A DNA stretch of 64,000 nt from Saccharopolyspora erythraea NRRL 2338 (GTDB lineage Bacteria; Actinomycetota; Actinomycetes; Mycobacteriales; Pseudonocardiaceae): the NCBI RefSeq assembly GCF_000062885.1, contig NC_009142.1:8111584-8175583 (forward strand), read 5' to 3'. How positions within the stretch are numbered: the stretch's first letter is position 1; each line of letters begins with the position of its first letter. This document shows, piece by piece, positions 15,172-24,417 of this stretch. The notes below the pieces were generated by a model. The model ran no database searches and was not told the origin of the DNA. It saw nothing but the letters and a program-made list of their open reading frames with translations. The position numbers and the translations under genes are program-made.

Positions 15172-16539
15172 GTGTTGCGGCCGGGTTCGTTCGGGCTGGT
15201 CCTGCCGGGACTGCTGCTCGCGATGCTGCTCGCCGCCCTCGACCAGACGGTCATGACGCCCGCGCTGCCGTCGGTGGCCGGCGACCTCGGCGGACTCGAC
15301 CAGATGCCCGCCGTCATCACCGCCTACCTGGTCGCGGCGACGGTCGTCATGCCAGTGCACGGCAAGCTCGGCGACCGCTTCGGCCGCAAACCGGCCATGC
15401 TCGCGGCGGTCGCGGTGTTCGTGACCGGTGCCGCGCTGTGCGGGCTGGCCACCTCGATGCCGCAGCTCATCGTCTTCCGCGTGATCCAGGGGGCCGGTGG
15501 CGGTGGGCTGATCATCGGCGCGCAGGCCGTCATCGGTGAGCTGGTCAGCCCGCGCGAGCGCGGCCGCTACCTCGGTCTCTTCGGCGCCGCTTACGCCGTC
15601 GCGGTCGTCGGCGGCCCGCTGGTCGGCGGCTTCTTCGTCGACCAGCTCAGCTGGCGGTGGATCTTCGCGATCCACCCGCCGCTGGGCCTGCTGGCCTTCG
15701 CCGTGCTGGCCTGGTCGCTGCGGCTGCCCGCGCCCGCCGCCCGGCCGCCGGTCGACTGCGCGGGGGCGCTGGCGCTGGCCACGGCGGTCGTCGGCGTGGT
15801 GCTGTTCGGGCAGACCGGCAGCCCCGGCTGGCTTGTCTGCGCGCTCGCCGGAACGGCGGTGTGGCTTGTGACCACCAGGTACGCCGCCGACCCGATCCTG
15901 CCGCTGCGCCTGTTCGGCGAACCGGCGTTCGCCATCCCGGTGGGCATCAGCGTCCTGATCGGCTTCGCGCTCTTCGGCACCCTCACCTACATGCCGGCCT
16001 TCCTGCGGATCGCCTCCGGCGCGACGGCGACGCAGGCCGGGCTCGTCGTGACCACCCTGATGCTCGGCGTGCTGACCAGCTCGGTGGTCTCCGGGCGGCT
16101 CATCACGCGCACCGGGCACTACAAGGTGTTCCCGGTCGTCGGCACGGCGGTGGCCGCCTGCGGGCTGGCGTTGCTCGCGCTGCTGGCGCCGACCGCCGGG
16201 CCGGCCGCCATCGGCGCCGTGATGCTGCTGACCGGACTCGGCGTCGGGCTGGTCATGCAGGTCATGGTGCTGGCGACGCAGAACGCGGTCGAGCACCGAG
16301 ACCTGGGCACGGCGACCTCGTCGGTCACCTTCTTCCGGCAGATCGGCGCGTCGGCGGGGGTCGCCGTCACCGGCGCGCTGGTCACCGCGGGCGGCGCCCA
16401 CGACCCGGCCGCGTTCGGAGGGTCCCTGCGGACGGCGTTCGCCGTCATGGCGCCGCTGCTCGGGGTCGCGTTCCTGCTCGCGCTCGCGCTTCCGGCGCGT
16501 CCGCTGCGCACCACAGCCCACGTGCGGCGAACCCCCTGA
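15172..16539 (+). CDS. MFS drug exporter (DHA2/EmrB-QacA type)
   Basis: A 455-residue multi-span transporter with start GTG 15172, nine bases after AGGGGG. Motif LDQTVMTPALPSVAGDLGG is the DHA2 first-helix signature. Motif A reads GKLGDRFGRKP, and motif C-like GGPLVGGFFVDQLSWRWIF is diagnostic of EmrB/QacA exporters. About 14 hydrophobic spans are visible. It probably exports cationic drugs or other hydrophobic compounds by proton antiport. It is followed closely by the phosphotransferase-like gene and then a TetR regulator on the same strand, suggesting one resistance-type unit. It is divergent from the first PhoX gene. Confidence 0.9.
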   Translation: MLRPGSFGLVLPGLLLAMLLAALDQTVMTPALPSVAGDLGGLDQMPAVITAYLVAATVVMPVHGKLGDRFGRKPAMLAAVAVFVTGAALCGLATSMPQLIVFRVIQGAGGGGLIIGAQAVIGELVSPRERGRYLGLFGAAYAVAVVGGPLVGGFFVDQLSWRWIFAIHPPLGLLAFAVLAWSLRLPAPAARPPVDCAGALALATAVVGVVLFGQTGSPGWLVCALAGTAVWLVTTRYAADPILPLRLFGEPAFAIPVGISVLIGFALFGTLTYMPAFLRIASGATATQAGLVVTTLMLGVLTSSVVSGRLITRTGHYKVFPVVGTAVAACGLALLALLAPTAGPAAIGAVMLLTGLGVGLVMQVMVLATQNAVEHRDLGTATSSVTFFRQIGASAGVAVTGALVTAGGAHDPAAFGGSLRTAFAVMAPLLGVAFLLALALPARPLRTTAHVRRTP

Positions 16540-16560
16540 CCGGCTTCCATGGGAGGCACG

Positions 16561-19092
16561 ATGGCACTGGTCGTACCGCTGCGGGACCTCCCCGGCGCGA
16601 ACCTCGCGTCGGCGGGCGGCAAGGGCGCGAACCTGGCGGCGCTGGTCCGCGCCGGGTTCCCGGTGCCCAGCGGGTTCGTCGTCACCACCGACGCATACGC
16701 CGCGGTGGCCGGCGAGCCGGGGCCGGACACCCGCGCGTTCCGCGCCGCCCTCGAGTCGGCGGTGGTGCCGGAACCGGTTCGGGCGGCGATCGTCGCCGCC
16801 TACGCCGACCTCGGCGGCGGGCCGGTCGCGGTGCGGTCGAGCGCGACCGCCGAGGACCTGCCGGGCGCGGCGTTCGCCGGGCAGCAGGACACCTACCTGG
16901 ACGTGATCGGTGCGGACGCGGTCGTGGACGCGGTACGGCGCTGCTGGGGATCGCTGTGGAGCGACCGCGCCGTGGAGTACCGGCGGGTTCGCGGCGTCGA
17001 CTCCGGGCAGGTCCGCATCGCGGTCGTCGTGCAGGAGATGGTCCCGGCCGAGACGGCGGGCGTTCTGTTCACAGCCGACCCGGTGAGCGGGGACCGCGAG
17101 CGGATCGTCGTGGACGCGGGCCGGGGCCTCGGGGAAGCCGTCGTGTCCGGGCGGGTCACGCCGGACCACTACGTGCTCGACCGGCACGGTGACCTGCGCG
17201 GCTGGACGCCGGGTCGGCACGGCGGCGCGGCGCCCGGCAGGGGCGGCACGGAGAACGGCAGGCGCGGCAACCGTGCTGCTCGCGGCGGCACGGCAGTGCA
17301 TCTCGGCGGCATCGAGACCGTCCCCGGCGGCACACGAGTCGGCTGGGCCGACGCTGACGCCGGACGGAGCGGCACGGCGGTCGGCCCACGCGGCACGCTC
17401 GCGGCAAAGGCGCCGGGTCCCGACCGCCTGCCGGACGAGGTGCTGCGCGAACTGGCTCGTCTGGGGCGCGAGGCCGAGCGCCTCTTCGGACGTCCGCAGG
17501 ACGTCGAATGGGCCTACGCCGACGGCCGGGTGAGCGTGCTCCAGGCGCGTCCGATGACCGCGCTGCCGCCACCACCGCTGGAGCTCAACGTGGTCCAGCG
17601 CCGGCTGGCTTCGATCATGCTGGAGTACATGCCGGTCCGGCCGTACCCGCTCGACATGTCGACGTGGCTACCGCACGGCCCCGCCGGCCTGATGGGCGAG
17701 GTGCTGGCCTACTTCGGTCTTCCCGGTGTCATCGACGGGTTCGTGACGGAGGTCGACGGGGTCGCCGACCGGATCGTGCCGCCCGCGGTGAAGCCGTCGC
17801 GCCGGCTGCTCGCCATGCCGTTCCGCGTCGCGGCGCCGGCGCGGCGGCACGACCCCGCCCGGTGGACAGAGGACCCCCGGTTCGTCCGCTACCTGGAACG
17901 CGTGCGCGAGCTGGCGTCGCGGGACCTCACGGCGATGCCATGGCCACGGCTGCTGCACATGCCGCGCGAGGCGCTGGACGCCACCCGTGCGGTCGCGGAC
18001 CTGCGCATCGACTACCTGCCGCGCACCGGGCTCTCGTTGTTGCGGCTGCTGCTCGCGTTGAAGGTGCTCGGCCGGTCGTCCTTGCTCATGAACCTGGTCA
18101 ACGGCGCGCCGACGCGCACCGCCGACGCCAACCGGGAGCTGGAGGCGCTGGCCGCGCGGGCGCGGTCCGACCCGCGGCTGCGCGCAGCCGTCGAAAGCCT
18201 CGAGCCGGGGCGGCTGGCGGACTTCGACGAATTCGGCGCGCGGTTCGAGGCGTTCCTCACCGAATACGGACATCGCGAGACCACCAGTCCGCTCCTGGTC
18301 ACCACACCGACCTGGTCGGATGCCCCGGAAACCGTGCTCGGCCTGGTCAAGGTGCTCGCCGCCGAGCCGCCGGTGGGCACGGACGTCGGCGAGCGCGCGA
18401 TGGCCGGGCTCCTCGCCCATCCGCTGCTGCGCTCGCCGAAGCGGCGCGCCCGCGTCCGGCGCTGGGTGTCAGCGGCACGTGCCGGTATCGCCTTCCGCGA
18501 GGACAGCCACTTCTACTTCACCATGCCGCTGCCGGTGCTGCGCCGCTCGCTGCTGGAGATCGGCGGGAGGTTGCGCGACGCCGGGGCGCTGGGCTCGGCC
18601 GAGGATGTCTTCCACCTGCGGCTGGAGGGGTTGGAGGGCGTCGGCGACCCGGCCGCTGCTGGTGGGCTGCGCGCCACGGCGTCGGCGAGAGCGGCCAGGC
18701 GGGCCGAGCTCGCGGGCGTGCGGATGCTCAACCTCCGCTCGGTCTTCCCGGACCGGCCCGCGGGTGACGCGCTGGTCTCCGGCACGCCCGCGTCCGGCGG
18801 CACCGACACCGGTCCGGTGCGGGTCGTGCGCGACCCGTCCGAGTTCGGCTCGCTCGCCGCCGGCGACGTGCTCGTCTGCCCGTACACCAACCCGGCGTGG
18901 ACGCCGCTGTTCCAGCGGGCCGCCGCGGTCGTGGCCGACTCCGGCGGGCCCGCCTCGCACGCCGCGATCGTCGCCCGCGAGTACGGCATCCCCGCCGTCA
19001 TGGGCACCGCGGTCGCGACGAGCGTGCTCACCGACGGCACCCGTGTCTCGGTCGACGGCGACGTGGGTCGGGTGACGGCGGCGGATTCGTAG
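16561..19092 (+). CDS. PEP synthase-like / rifampin phosphotransferase-like enzyme
   Basis: An 843-residue protein with three parts. An N-terminal ATP-grasp (PPDK-N) region starts ASAGGKGANLAALVRAGFPV, with AVRSSATAEDLPGAAFAGQQ and FTADPVSGDRERIVVDAG. A middle helical domain includes FREDSHFYFTMPLPVLRR. A C-terminal swivelling domain carries the phospho-histidine motif GGPASHAAIVAREYGIPAV (H about residue 800). Rifampin phosphotransferases and PEP synthases share this order; the central domain and the MFS/TetR context make the antibiotic-type or unknown-substrate phosphotransferase more likely. Residues about 217-283 are an unusual Gly/Arg/Thr-rich insertion. Start ATG 16561 follows GGGAGG closely; ATG 16549 is possible. 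Confidence 0.83.
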   Translation: MALVVPLRDLPGANLASAGGKGANLAALVRAGFPVPSGFVVTTDAYAAVAGEPGPDTRAFRAALESAVVPEPVRAAIVAAYADLGGGPVAVRSSATAEDLPGAAFAGQQDTYLDVIGADAVVDAVRRCWGSLWSDRAVEYRRVRGVDSGQVRIAVVVQEMVPAETAGVLFTADPVSGDRERIVVDAGRGLGEAVVSGRVTPDHYVLDRHGDLRGWTPGRHGGAAPGRGGTENGRRGNRAARGGTAVHLGGIETVPGGTRVGWADADAGRSGTAVGPRGTLAAKAPGPDRLPDEVLRELARLGREAERLFGRPQDVEWAYADGRVSVLQARPMTALPPPPLELNVVQRRLASIMLEYMPVRPYPLDMSTWLPHGPAGLMGEVLAYFGLPGVIDGFVTEVDGVADRIVPPAVKPSRRLLAMPFRVAAPARRHDPARWTEDPRFVRYLERVRELASRDLTAMPWPRLLHMPREALDATRAVADLRIDYLPRTGLSLLRLLLALKVLGRSSLLMNLVNGAPTRTADANRELEALAARARSDPRLRAAVESLEPGRLADFDEFGARFEAFLTEYGHRETTSPLLVTTPTWSDAPETVLGLVKVLAAEPPVGTDVGERAMAGLLAHPLLRSPKRRARVRRWVSAARAGIAFREDSHFYFTMPLPVLRRSLLEIGGRLRDAGALGSAEDVFHLRLEGLEGVGDPAAAGGLRATASARAARRAELAGVRMLNLRSVFPDRPAGDALVSGTPASGGTDTGPVRVVRDPSEFGSLAAGDVLVCPYTNPAWTPLFQRAAAVVADSGGPASHAAIVAREYGIPAVMGTAVATSVLTDGTRVSVDGDVGRVTAADS

Positions 19093-19102
19093 GATCGGCG
19101 CC

Positions 19103-19690
19103 ATGGTCACCGACCACCGCAAGCTCCCCCGGCGGCGCGGCGAAGCCCTCAACGCCGCGATCCTGCAGGCCACCCTGGACGAACTGAGCGAGGTCGGCTA
19201 CGCCGGGCTGACCATGGAACGCGTCGCCGAGCGGGCGCGGACCGGCAAGGCGTCGGTGTACCGGCGCTGGCCGAGCCGGATGGAGCTGGCCATCGACGCC
19301 GTCTACCACGTGCTGCCGGACCCGTCGTCGCCACCGGACACCGGCACCCTGCGCGGCGACCTGCTCGCGCTGCTGCGCCGCCACGCCGAAACGCTGGCCG
19401 GGCCGGCGGGTGAGGCGCTGCGCGGGCTGCTCAGCGATGTGCTCACCGACCGGTCCCGGACGGCCGAGCTGCGGCAGCACTCGCACGGCGCGGGCCGCAA
19501 GGCCATGGGCGAGATCACCCGCCGCGCGGTCGAACGCGGGGAGATCGCCGCCGAGGCGGTGACGCCGCGACGCATCGAGGTCGGGCATGCGATGCTGCGC
19601 CAGCACTTCCTCTTCCAGGGCGTGCCGATTCCGGACGAGGTGATCGTCGAGATCGTCGACGAGGTGCTGGTTCCCCTGTTCCGGACGTGA
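19103..19690 (+). CDS. TetR-family transcriptional regulator
   Basis: A 195-residue regulator. The HTH region reads GLTMERVAERARTGKASVYRRW (split here as the classic T-x-x-x-V-A-x-x-A-G-T-G-K-x-x-x-Y-R-R-W pattern, residues about 36-57). The C-terminal ligand domain is of the common actinobacterial TetR_C type, with EIVDEVLVPLF at the end. It lies 10 bp after the phosphotransferase-like gene and probably controls the MFS/phosphotransferase unit in response to an exported compound. The ligand is unknown. Confidence 0.9.
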   Translation: MVTDHRKLPRRRGEALNAAILQATLDELSEVGYAGLTMERVAERARTGKASVYRRWPSRMELAIDAVYHVLPDPSSPPDTGTLRGDLLALLRRHAETLAGPAGEALRGLLSDVLTDRSRTAELRQHSHGAGRKAMGEITRRAVERGEIAAEAVTPRRIEVGHAMLRQHFLFQGVPIPDEVIVEIVDEVLVPLFRT

Positions 19691-19751
19691 ACCGGCCAGG
19701 CCCACGACCATCGGCGGGCCGGTGCCAACTCGGCAGCACTCCGCAGTCCAT

Positions 19752-19804
19752 GGCACGGCGGAGCCCTCCGAGATCGCGCGTCTCCCGGAAGGCTCCGCCG
19801 TGCC
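19752..19804. terminator. Bidirectional hairpin terminator
   Basis: GGCACGGCGGAGCC (19752-19765) pairs perfectly with 19791-19804, and the loop contains a second short stem (TCCGAGA/TCTCCCGGA). It separates the convergent TetR and second PhoX genes and probably serves both. Confidence 0.82.
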
Positions 19805-19814
19805 GTGAATCCCT

Positions 19815-21821
19815 TCAGCGCCAGACGGCCACGACTGACGGCCTGGGCTGCGAATCCCCGCCGTCCGGCCAGTGCGACACCGGGTTGTCGGCGCTGGCCC
19901 CGTCGAGCTCACCGGGATGCTGCGCCGAGACGAGCACCAGGTCGTCCTCGATCACCGGCCCGCAGGCCTCCGCGCCGCGCGGCACGCTGAGGAACTGCAT
20001 GACGTGGCCGCGTTCCTCGCCCTCCAGCGGCACCCGGTACAGGCCGTCGTTGGCGGCCAGCGCCTCCGACGAGTCCGTGGTGATCCACAGGTCGCCCTTG
20101 GAGTCGAAGGCGACGTTGTCCGGGCAGGTGATCGGGCTGACCTGCGACTTGTCGAATCCGCCGTAGTAGGTGGCGGGGTCGTCGGGGTCGCCGCACACCA
20201 ACAGCAGGTTCCAGGTGAAGGTGGTCCGGCTGGTCTCGGCCAGCTCGAGCACCTGGCCGTGCTTGTTGCTGTTGCGCGGGTTCGTCTCGTCGGCGCCCGC
20301 CTTGCCGTCGGTGCCGCGGTCGCTGTTGTTGGTGAGCGCGGCGTAGACGTGCCCGGTCTTCGGGTGCGGCTGCACGTCCTCGGGACGGTCCATCTTGGTC
20401 GCGCCCACCGCGTCGGCTGCCAGGCGCGCGAAGACGTAGACCTCCTCGGCTGTCATCCCCGGCACGAAGCTCTCGTCGTTGTGGGCGAGCGCGATCCACT
20501 CACCGGTGCCGTCGAAGCGGCCGTCCGACGGCAGCTTTCCGGTGCCGTCGATCTCCTCCGCGGGGCTGTCGCCGCTGAACCTGGCCACGTAGAGCGTGCC
20601 GGAGTCCAGCAGCGACATGTTGTGCCGCCGCGCGTGCCGGCTGTCGCCCCGCTTCACCTTCTCGTCGGAGACGAACTTGTACATGTACTCGAACTTCTCG
20701 TCGTCGCCCATGTAGGCGGCGACGCGGCCGTCGTCGAGCACGTGGACGTTGGCGCCCTCGTGCTTGAAGCGGCCCAGCGCGGTGTGCTTGACCGGCCTGG
20801 ACTCCGGGTCGTACGGGTCGAGCTCGATGATCCAGCCGAAGCGGTTGGCCTCGTTGGGCTGGCGCGCGAGGTCCCAGCGGGAGTCGAAGCGCTCCCACTT
20901 GCGCTCGGTCTCGGTGCCCTTCATGCCGTAGCGGTCGAGGCGCGCCTTGGTGGCCGGGTCGGTCACCTGGTCGGCGTTGGCGAAGTAGAAGTGGATGTTC
21001 TCCTCGCCGGACAGGATCGTGCCCCACGGAGTCACGCCGCCGGAGCAGTTGTTCATGGTGCCGAAGACCTTGGTGCCGGTCGGGTCGGCCGAGGTCTTGA
21101 GCAGGTCGCTGCCCGCGGCGGGCCCGCGCACCTCGAACTCGGTGTTGAGCGTGATGCGGCGGTTGAGCCGGTGCATCCGGACCTCCGGCGTGCCGTCGCC
21201 GGTCTCCAGCACGACGACCGACAGCCCGTGCGCGGCCCACGCGATGCGCACCTGCTGCTCGGTCGGGTTGGCGGGGTCGTACCCGCGGAAGATGAACTCC
21301 TCGCTGGTGTACTCGTGGTTGTTGACCATGACCCGCAGGTCGCCGCGCAACGGCAGCAGGGCGCAGAAGTCGTTGTTGAAGCCGAACTGCTGCTCCTGCG
21401 CCTCCGGCGTCTGGGCGTCGAAGTCGAACTCCGGCGCACCGGGCAGGATCGGGTCGCCCCAGCGGATGACGATGCCCTGCTGGAAGCCTTCGGGGACGAC
21501 GACGGCGTCCTCCAGGTTCGGCTTGACGGGCACGAAGTCCAGGCCGCGCCGCGGAGCGGCGGCTGACGTCGACGCGGCAGCGGCGGCGGAGGCCAGAGCC
21601 GAGGAGGCGGCGGCCGTGGAGACCGCGACGACGGCGCCGGCGCGGAACAGGCCGCGGCGGTCGACCACGCGCTGGACCAGGTCGCCGAAGTACGGGTTGT
21701 CGGAGGTGTTCGGCGGGTGCTGCGAGCACTGATCGCCGCAGCGGTATCGGCAGGTGACCCGTGCCCGGCCGCCGGCGAGCAGCGGCAGCAGGCGTCGGCC
21801 GCGATCGGGGTGTGGTGGCAC
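19815..21821 (-). CDS. PhoX-family alkaline phosphatase, second paralogue
   Basis: A 668-residue PhoX protein. GTG 21821 sits five bases after GGAGG; a TTG four codons upstream overlaps the SD and is unlikely. The order matches the first paralogue: CRYRCGDQCSQHPPNTSDNP, a Tat-like VVDRRGLFRAG with hydrophobic AVVAVSTAAASSALAS (about residues 53-80), GIVIRWGDPILPGAPEFDF, NNCSGGVTPWGTILSGEEN and FDKSQVSPITCPDNVAFD. Paralogue identity is high through the catalytic part. Two tandem-orientation PhoX genes suggest specialised phosphate scavenging. The upstream region is AT-richer and opens into the long low-complexity tract. Confidence 0.93.
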   Translation of the reverse strand: MPPHPDRGRRLLPLLAGGRARVTCRYRCGDQCSQHPPNTSDNPYFGDLVQRVVDRRGLFRAGAVVAVSTAAASSALASAAAAASTSAAAPRRGLDFVPVKPNLEDAVVVPEGFQQGIVIRWGDPILPGAPEFDFDAQTPEAQEQQFGFNNDFCALLPLRGDLRVMVNNHEYTSEEFIFRGYDPANPTEQQVRIAWAAHGLSVVVLETGDGTPEVRMHRLNRRITLNTEFEVRGPAAGSDLLKTSADPTGTKVFGTMNNCSGGVTPWGTILSGEENIHFYFANADQVTDPATKARLDRYGMKGTETERKWERFDSRWDLARQPNEANRFGWIIELDPYDPESRPVKHTALGRFKHEGANVHVLDDGRVAAYMGDDEKFEYMYKFVSDEKVKRGDSRHARRHNMSLLDSGTLYVARFSGDSPAEEIDGTGKLPSDGRFDGTGEWIALAHNDESFVPGMTAEEVYVFARLAADAVGATKMDRPEDVQPHPKTGHVYAALTNNSDRGTDGKAGADETNPRNSNKHGQVLELAETSRTTFTWNLLLVCGDPDDPATYYGGFDKSQVSPITCPDNVAFDSKGDLWITTDSSEALAANDGLYRVPLEGEERGHVMQFLSVPRGAEACGPVIEDDLVLVSAQHPGELDGASADNPVSHWPDGGDSQPRPSVVAVWR

Positions 21822-23051
21822 GCCAACCTCCAATGACGGTGCAGTCCGAGAACGGGTGGAGGGTATGTCACAACCACGGAAGAGAGAACGATTGCGGAAA
21901 ATTCGGCGACTTCTGGCCGCGGGAAGGCAGTTGGCGGGTCTCGTTTCGTCCTATTAGAACTGTTTGCGGCGAAGGGGACCCGGCAGCGCGGGGCATGGGC
22001 CTGGCGTGCGGTGGTGGATGGCTCGGGTGGGCAGATGACGTCGTTTGGCGTCTGACGGCGCGGACGGCGGCGGTGCGCGGTAGGGACGGCGGCGGTGGGC
22101 GGCGGGGACGGACAGTAGCGGTGGATCGCGGGGACGGCGGCCGCGGTGGACGGCGGGGACGCACGGCGGCGGTTGGTGCCGTCGTCTGACGACAGGCAGA
22201 TCAGCACAGGTGCCGGAGTGGCACTGGGGGTGGAGGCGTAACCGCGAGGTGCCGGAGTGCCGCCGCACGTGCCGGGTGCCGCTGGTTCGTAGCCACCAGG
22301 TGTGCTGGTGGCGCGCGGGCGCCGGACGCGGCGGCACGGACCGCGCCCGGCGCGGTTGGCGCAACGGCACGATCGACACGCGGTATGGCTGCCACGGGCG
22401 CACAGTCCGCTAGCGGCATTTCTCGCGTGAGCGCACAGTCCGCAAACGGTATGGCTGGCGCGACGGCACAGTCCCCAAGCGGCGTCGCTGGCACGAGCGC
22501 ACAGGCCGTAATCGGAATCGCTCGCGTGACGGCACAGTCCGCAAGCGGCATTGCACGCGGAGCACACAGTCCGCAAGCGGTATGGCTGGCGCGACGGCAC
22601 AGTCCGCAAACGGCATTGCGCTTGCGAGCACACAGTCCGCCAACGGCATGGCTGGCGCGAGCGCACGATTCCCTCGACAGCGGGTTTCGCCGGTAGCGCG
22701 GGTGGCGTGCCAGCACGGTCGGCATGGCGGCACGGTCGTCGGCACGCGGCGCGGTTGGCGCGCCAGCACGTTCTCCGTGGTAGCACGGTTGCGGCGCGAG
22801 CACCGTTGGCGTGGCGGCACGGTCGGCATCGCGGCATGGTTCACCCGGTCGGCACGGCACATCGGCAAGGCGGCAGCCACGTGCCGGTGTGCCGGCGGTC
22901 GAGCGGCGGGGCCAGGTCTCAGCGTGGGTTGTGCCGCAGGGTCGGCATCGCGTCCGGCCGCGTTCGGGCATGTCTTTCGCCCGCGTACGGGCATGCTTGC
23001 GCCCGCACGGCACCGCACCGTCGCTACATGCCCAAGCGTCCACATATGCGA
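21822..23051. other. Long gene-free low-complexity tract with tandem repeats
   Basis: About 1.2 kb between the second PhoX gene and the MFS terminator. The first 140 bp contain the PhoX promoter region. Then 21960-22180 is a G-rich purine-skewed stretch of GGCGGC/GGGGACGG repeats, 22378-22696 is the 33-bp tandem array, and 22697-22870 is made of irregular GGCACGGTCGGC-like units. No frame has a ribosome site together with a recognisable protein pattern. It may be an expanding satellite-like region rather than coding DNA. Confidence 0.7.
22378..22680. repeat. 33-bp tandem repeat array (about 9 units)
   Basis: Units with the core CACAGTCCGCAAGCGG followed by a variable half ending CTGGCGCGA start at 22401, 22434, 22467, 22500, 22533, 22565, 22598, 22631 and 22664. 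All steps are 33 bp except 22533 to 22565, which is 32 bp. A partial unit precedes the first, and the last is degenerate. Alternate units alternate between ATGGCTGGCGCGA and ATT..CGCGTGA-like second halves, suggesting a 66-bp higher-order unit. The one-base step breaks any reading frame. Confidence 0.9.
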
Positions 23052-23086
23052 AAAGTGGCGGCACCTCGCTCGGGTGCCGCCACTTT
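23052..23086 (-). terminator. Terminator of the MFS gene
   Basis: AAAGTGGCGGCACC (23052-23065) pairs perfectly with 23073-23086 around a 7-base loop. Read on the minus strand it is followed by TTTT, a typical intrinsic terminator, about 70 bp after the MFS stop. Confidence 0.88.
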
Positions 23087-23154
23087 CGACGCTGGTTCTC
23101 GCTGCTTCCTCGTTCGCCGCTTGTTGTGGGCCGGGAGTCGCTTCCTCAGCCTGG

Positions 23155-24378
23155 TCAGAACTCCTCGCCGACCAGGGCCGCTTCGACCGGGACCTGATGC
23201 GGGTCGGCCTTGGGCCGGAGGTCGACCACCAGCAGACCGGCCGCCAGGACGCAGGCCGCGGCGCCGACGACGAAGGGTGCCTGCGGGGCGCCGGTCCATT
23301 CGGCGATGTGGCCGACGAGGGTCGCCGCGAGCGCACCGCCGAACCAGCGGCAGAAGTTGTAGCCGGCGCTGGCGACCGGGCGCGGTGCCGAGCTGATGCT
23401 CATCGCGGTGCCGGTGAAAAGGGTGTTGAGCAGCCCGGACGCCAGGCCGCTGAGGATGACCGCGACGACCACGACTGGCTTCGAACCGACCGCCATCACC
23501 GCGAGCAGGGCCGCGTAGATCAGCACCGCGAGCACGGTGCCGCCCGCCTCGCCGAAGCGCGCCGCCACCTTGGGCGCGAGGGTGACGCCCGCGACCGCGA
23601 CGCACAGTCCCCAGCCGAAGAACACCAGGCCGACCGCGATCGCGCCGAACTCGAGGACGAACGGGGACCAGGCCAGCACGGTGAAGAACGCCGCGGTGTA
23701 GAGGGCCGACCCGAGCGCGGTACGCAGCAGGCCGCCGTGCCGCAGCGCCCGGATCGGGTCGAGCAACCGCACGGGCTGGCGCTGGCTGCGGTCACCGTCC
23801 TTGGGCAGGAAGCCCGCGGAGAGGATCAGCGCGATGGCCATCAGGACCGCGGTGCCCGCGAAGGGACCGCGCCACGAGATGTTGCCGAGCAGCGCACCGA
23901 GCAGCGGCCCGGTCGACAGGCCGATGCCGAGCGCCGCCTCGTAGAGCAGGATCGCCGCCTGCTGTCCGCCGCTGGCCGCGCCGACGATCACCGAGAGGGC
24001 GGTGGCGATGAAGAACGCGTTGCCCAGGCCCCAGACCGCGCGCAGCGCGACGAGCTGGCCGATCGACCCGGCGAGCGCGCACGCGAGGGTGGCCAGCACG
24101 ATCAGCACGAGTCCGGTCACGACGGTGCGCTTGGCGCCGAAGCGGGCGCTGAACGCACCGGTGATCAGCATCGCGACGACCTGGACGCCGAGGTAGGAGG
24201 AGAACAGCAGGGTGACCTGCTCCGGTCCGGCGTTGAGCGCCTCGGCGATGGACAGCAGGATCGGGTCGACCAGACCGATGCCCATGAAAGCGATCACGGC
24301 GGCGAAGGCCGTGATCCAGACGGCTTTCGGCTGGCCTTTGAACACATCCAGCAACCGGACGTCGTGTGCGCCGCTCAT
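23155..24378 (-). CDS. MFS transporter (DHA1 type)
   Basis: A 407-residue transporter with about 12 hydrophobic spans. The start is MSGAHDVRLLDVFKGQPK at 24378, with GGGAG upstream; the extra 18 upstream codons pass through the promoter and are unlikely to be translated. Landmarks are AFMGIGLVDPILLSIAEAL in the first helix, FSARFGAKRTVVTGL as motif A, and EAALGIGLSTGPLLGALLG as motif C of drug/proton antiporters. It resembles actinobacterial multidrug exporters of the ACDE family. An inverted repeat sits in its promoter, and no regulator gene is adjacent. Confidence 0.9.
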   Translation of the reverse strand: MSGAHDVRLLDVFKGQPKAVWITAFAAVIAFMGIGLVDPILLSIAEALNAGPEQVTLLFSSYLGVQVVAMLITGAFSARFGAKRTVVTGLVLIVLATLACALAGSIGQLVALRAVWGLGNAFFIATALSVIVGAASGGQQAAILLYEAALGIGLSTGPLLGALLGNISWRGPFAGTAVLMAIALILSAGFLPKDGDRSQRQPVRLLDPIRALRHGGLLRTALGSALYTAAFFTVLAWSPFVLEFGAIAVGLVFFGWGLCVAVAGVTLAPKVAARFGEAGGTVLAVLIYAALLAVMAVGSKPVVVVAVILSGLASGLLNTLFTGTAMSISSAPRPVASAGYNFCRWFGGALAATLVGHIAEWTGAPQAPFVVGAAACVLAAGLLVVDLRPKADPHQVPVEAALVGEEF

Positions 24379-24404
24379 CGGCCGCCACTCCCAGCTTTCC
24401 CTAG

Positions 24405-24417
24405 ACGAATAGTTCGT
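24405..24417. promoter_or_regulatory. Inverted repeat in MFS promoter
   Basis: ACGAA-TAG-TTCGT is a 13-bp interrupted palindrome in an AT-rich patch about 27 bp upstream of the MFS start. A MarR- or TetR-type operator is plausible, with the regulator encoded elsewhere. Confidence 0.4.

Noticed and set aside
22378-22680. CRISPR array
   Set aside because: The 33-bp units are directly adjacent with no unique spacers, and no cas gene is present.
22385-22696. Coding 11-residue repeat protein in the array
   Set aside because: One unit is 32 bp, which breaks every frame. No ribosome site precedes the frame and both strands look equally protein-like.
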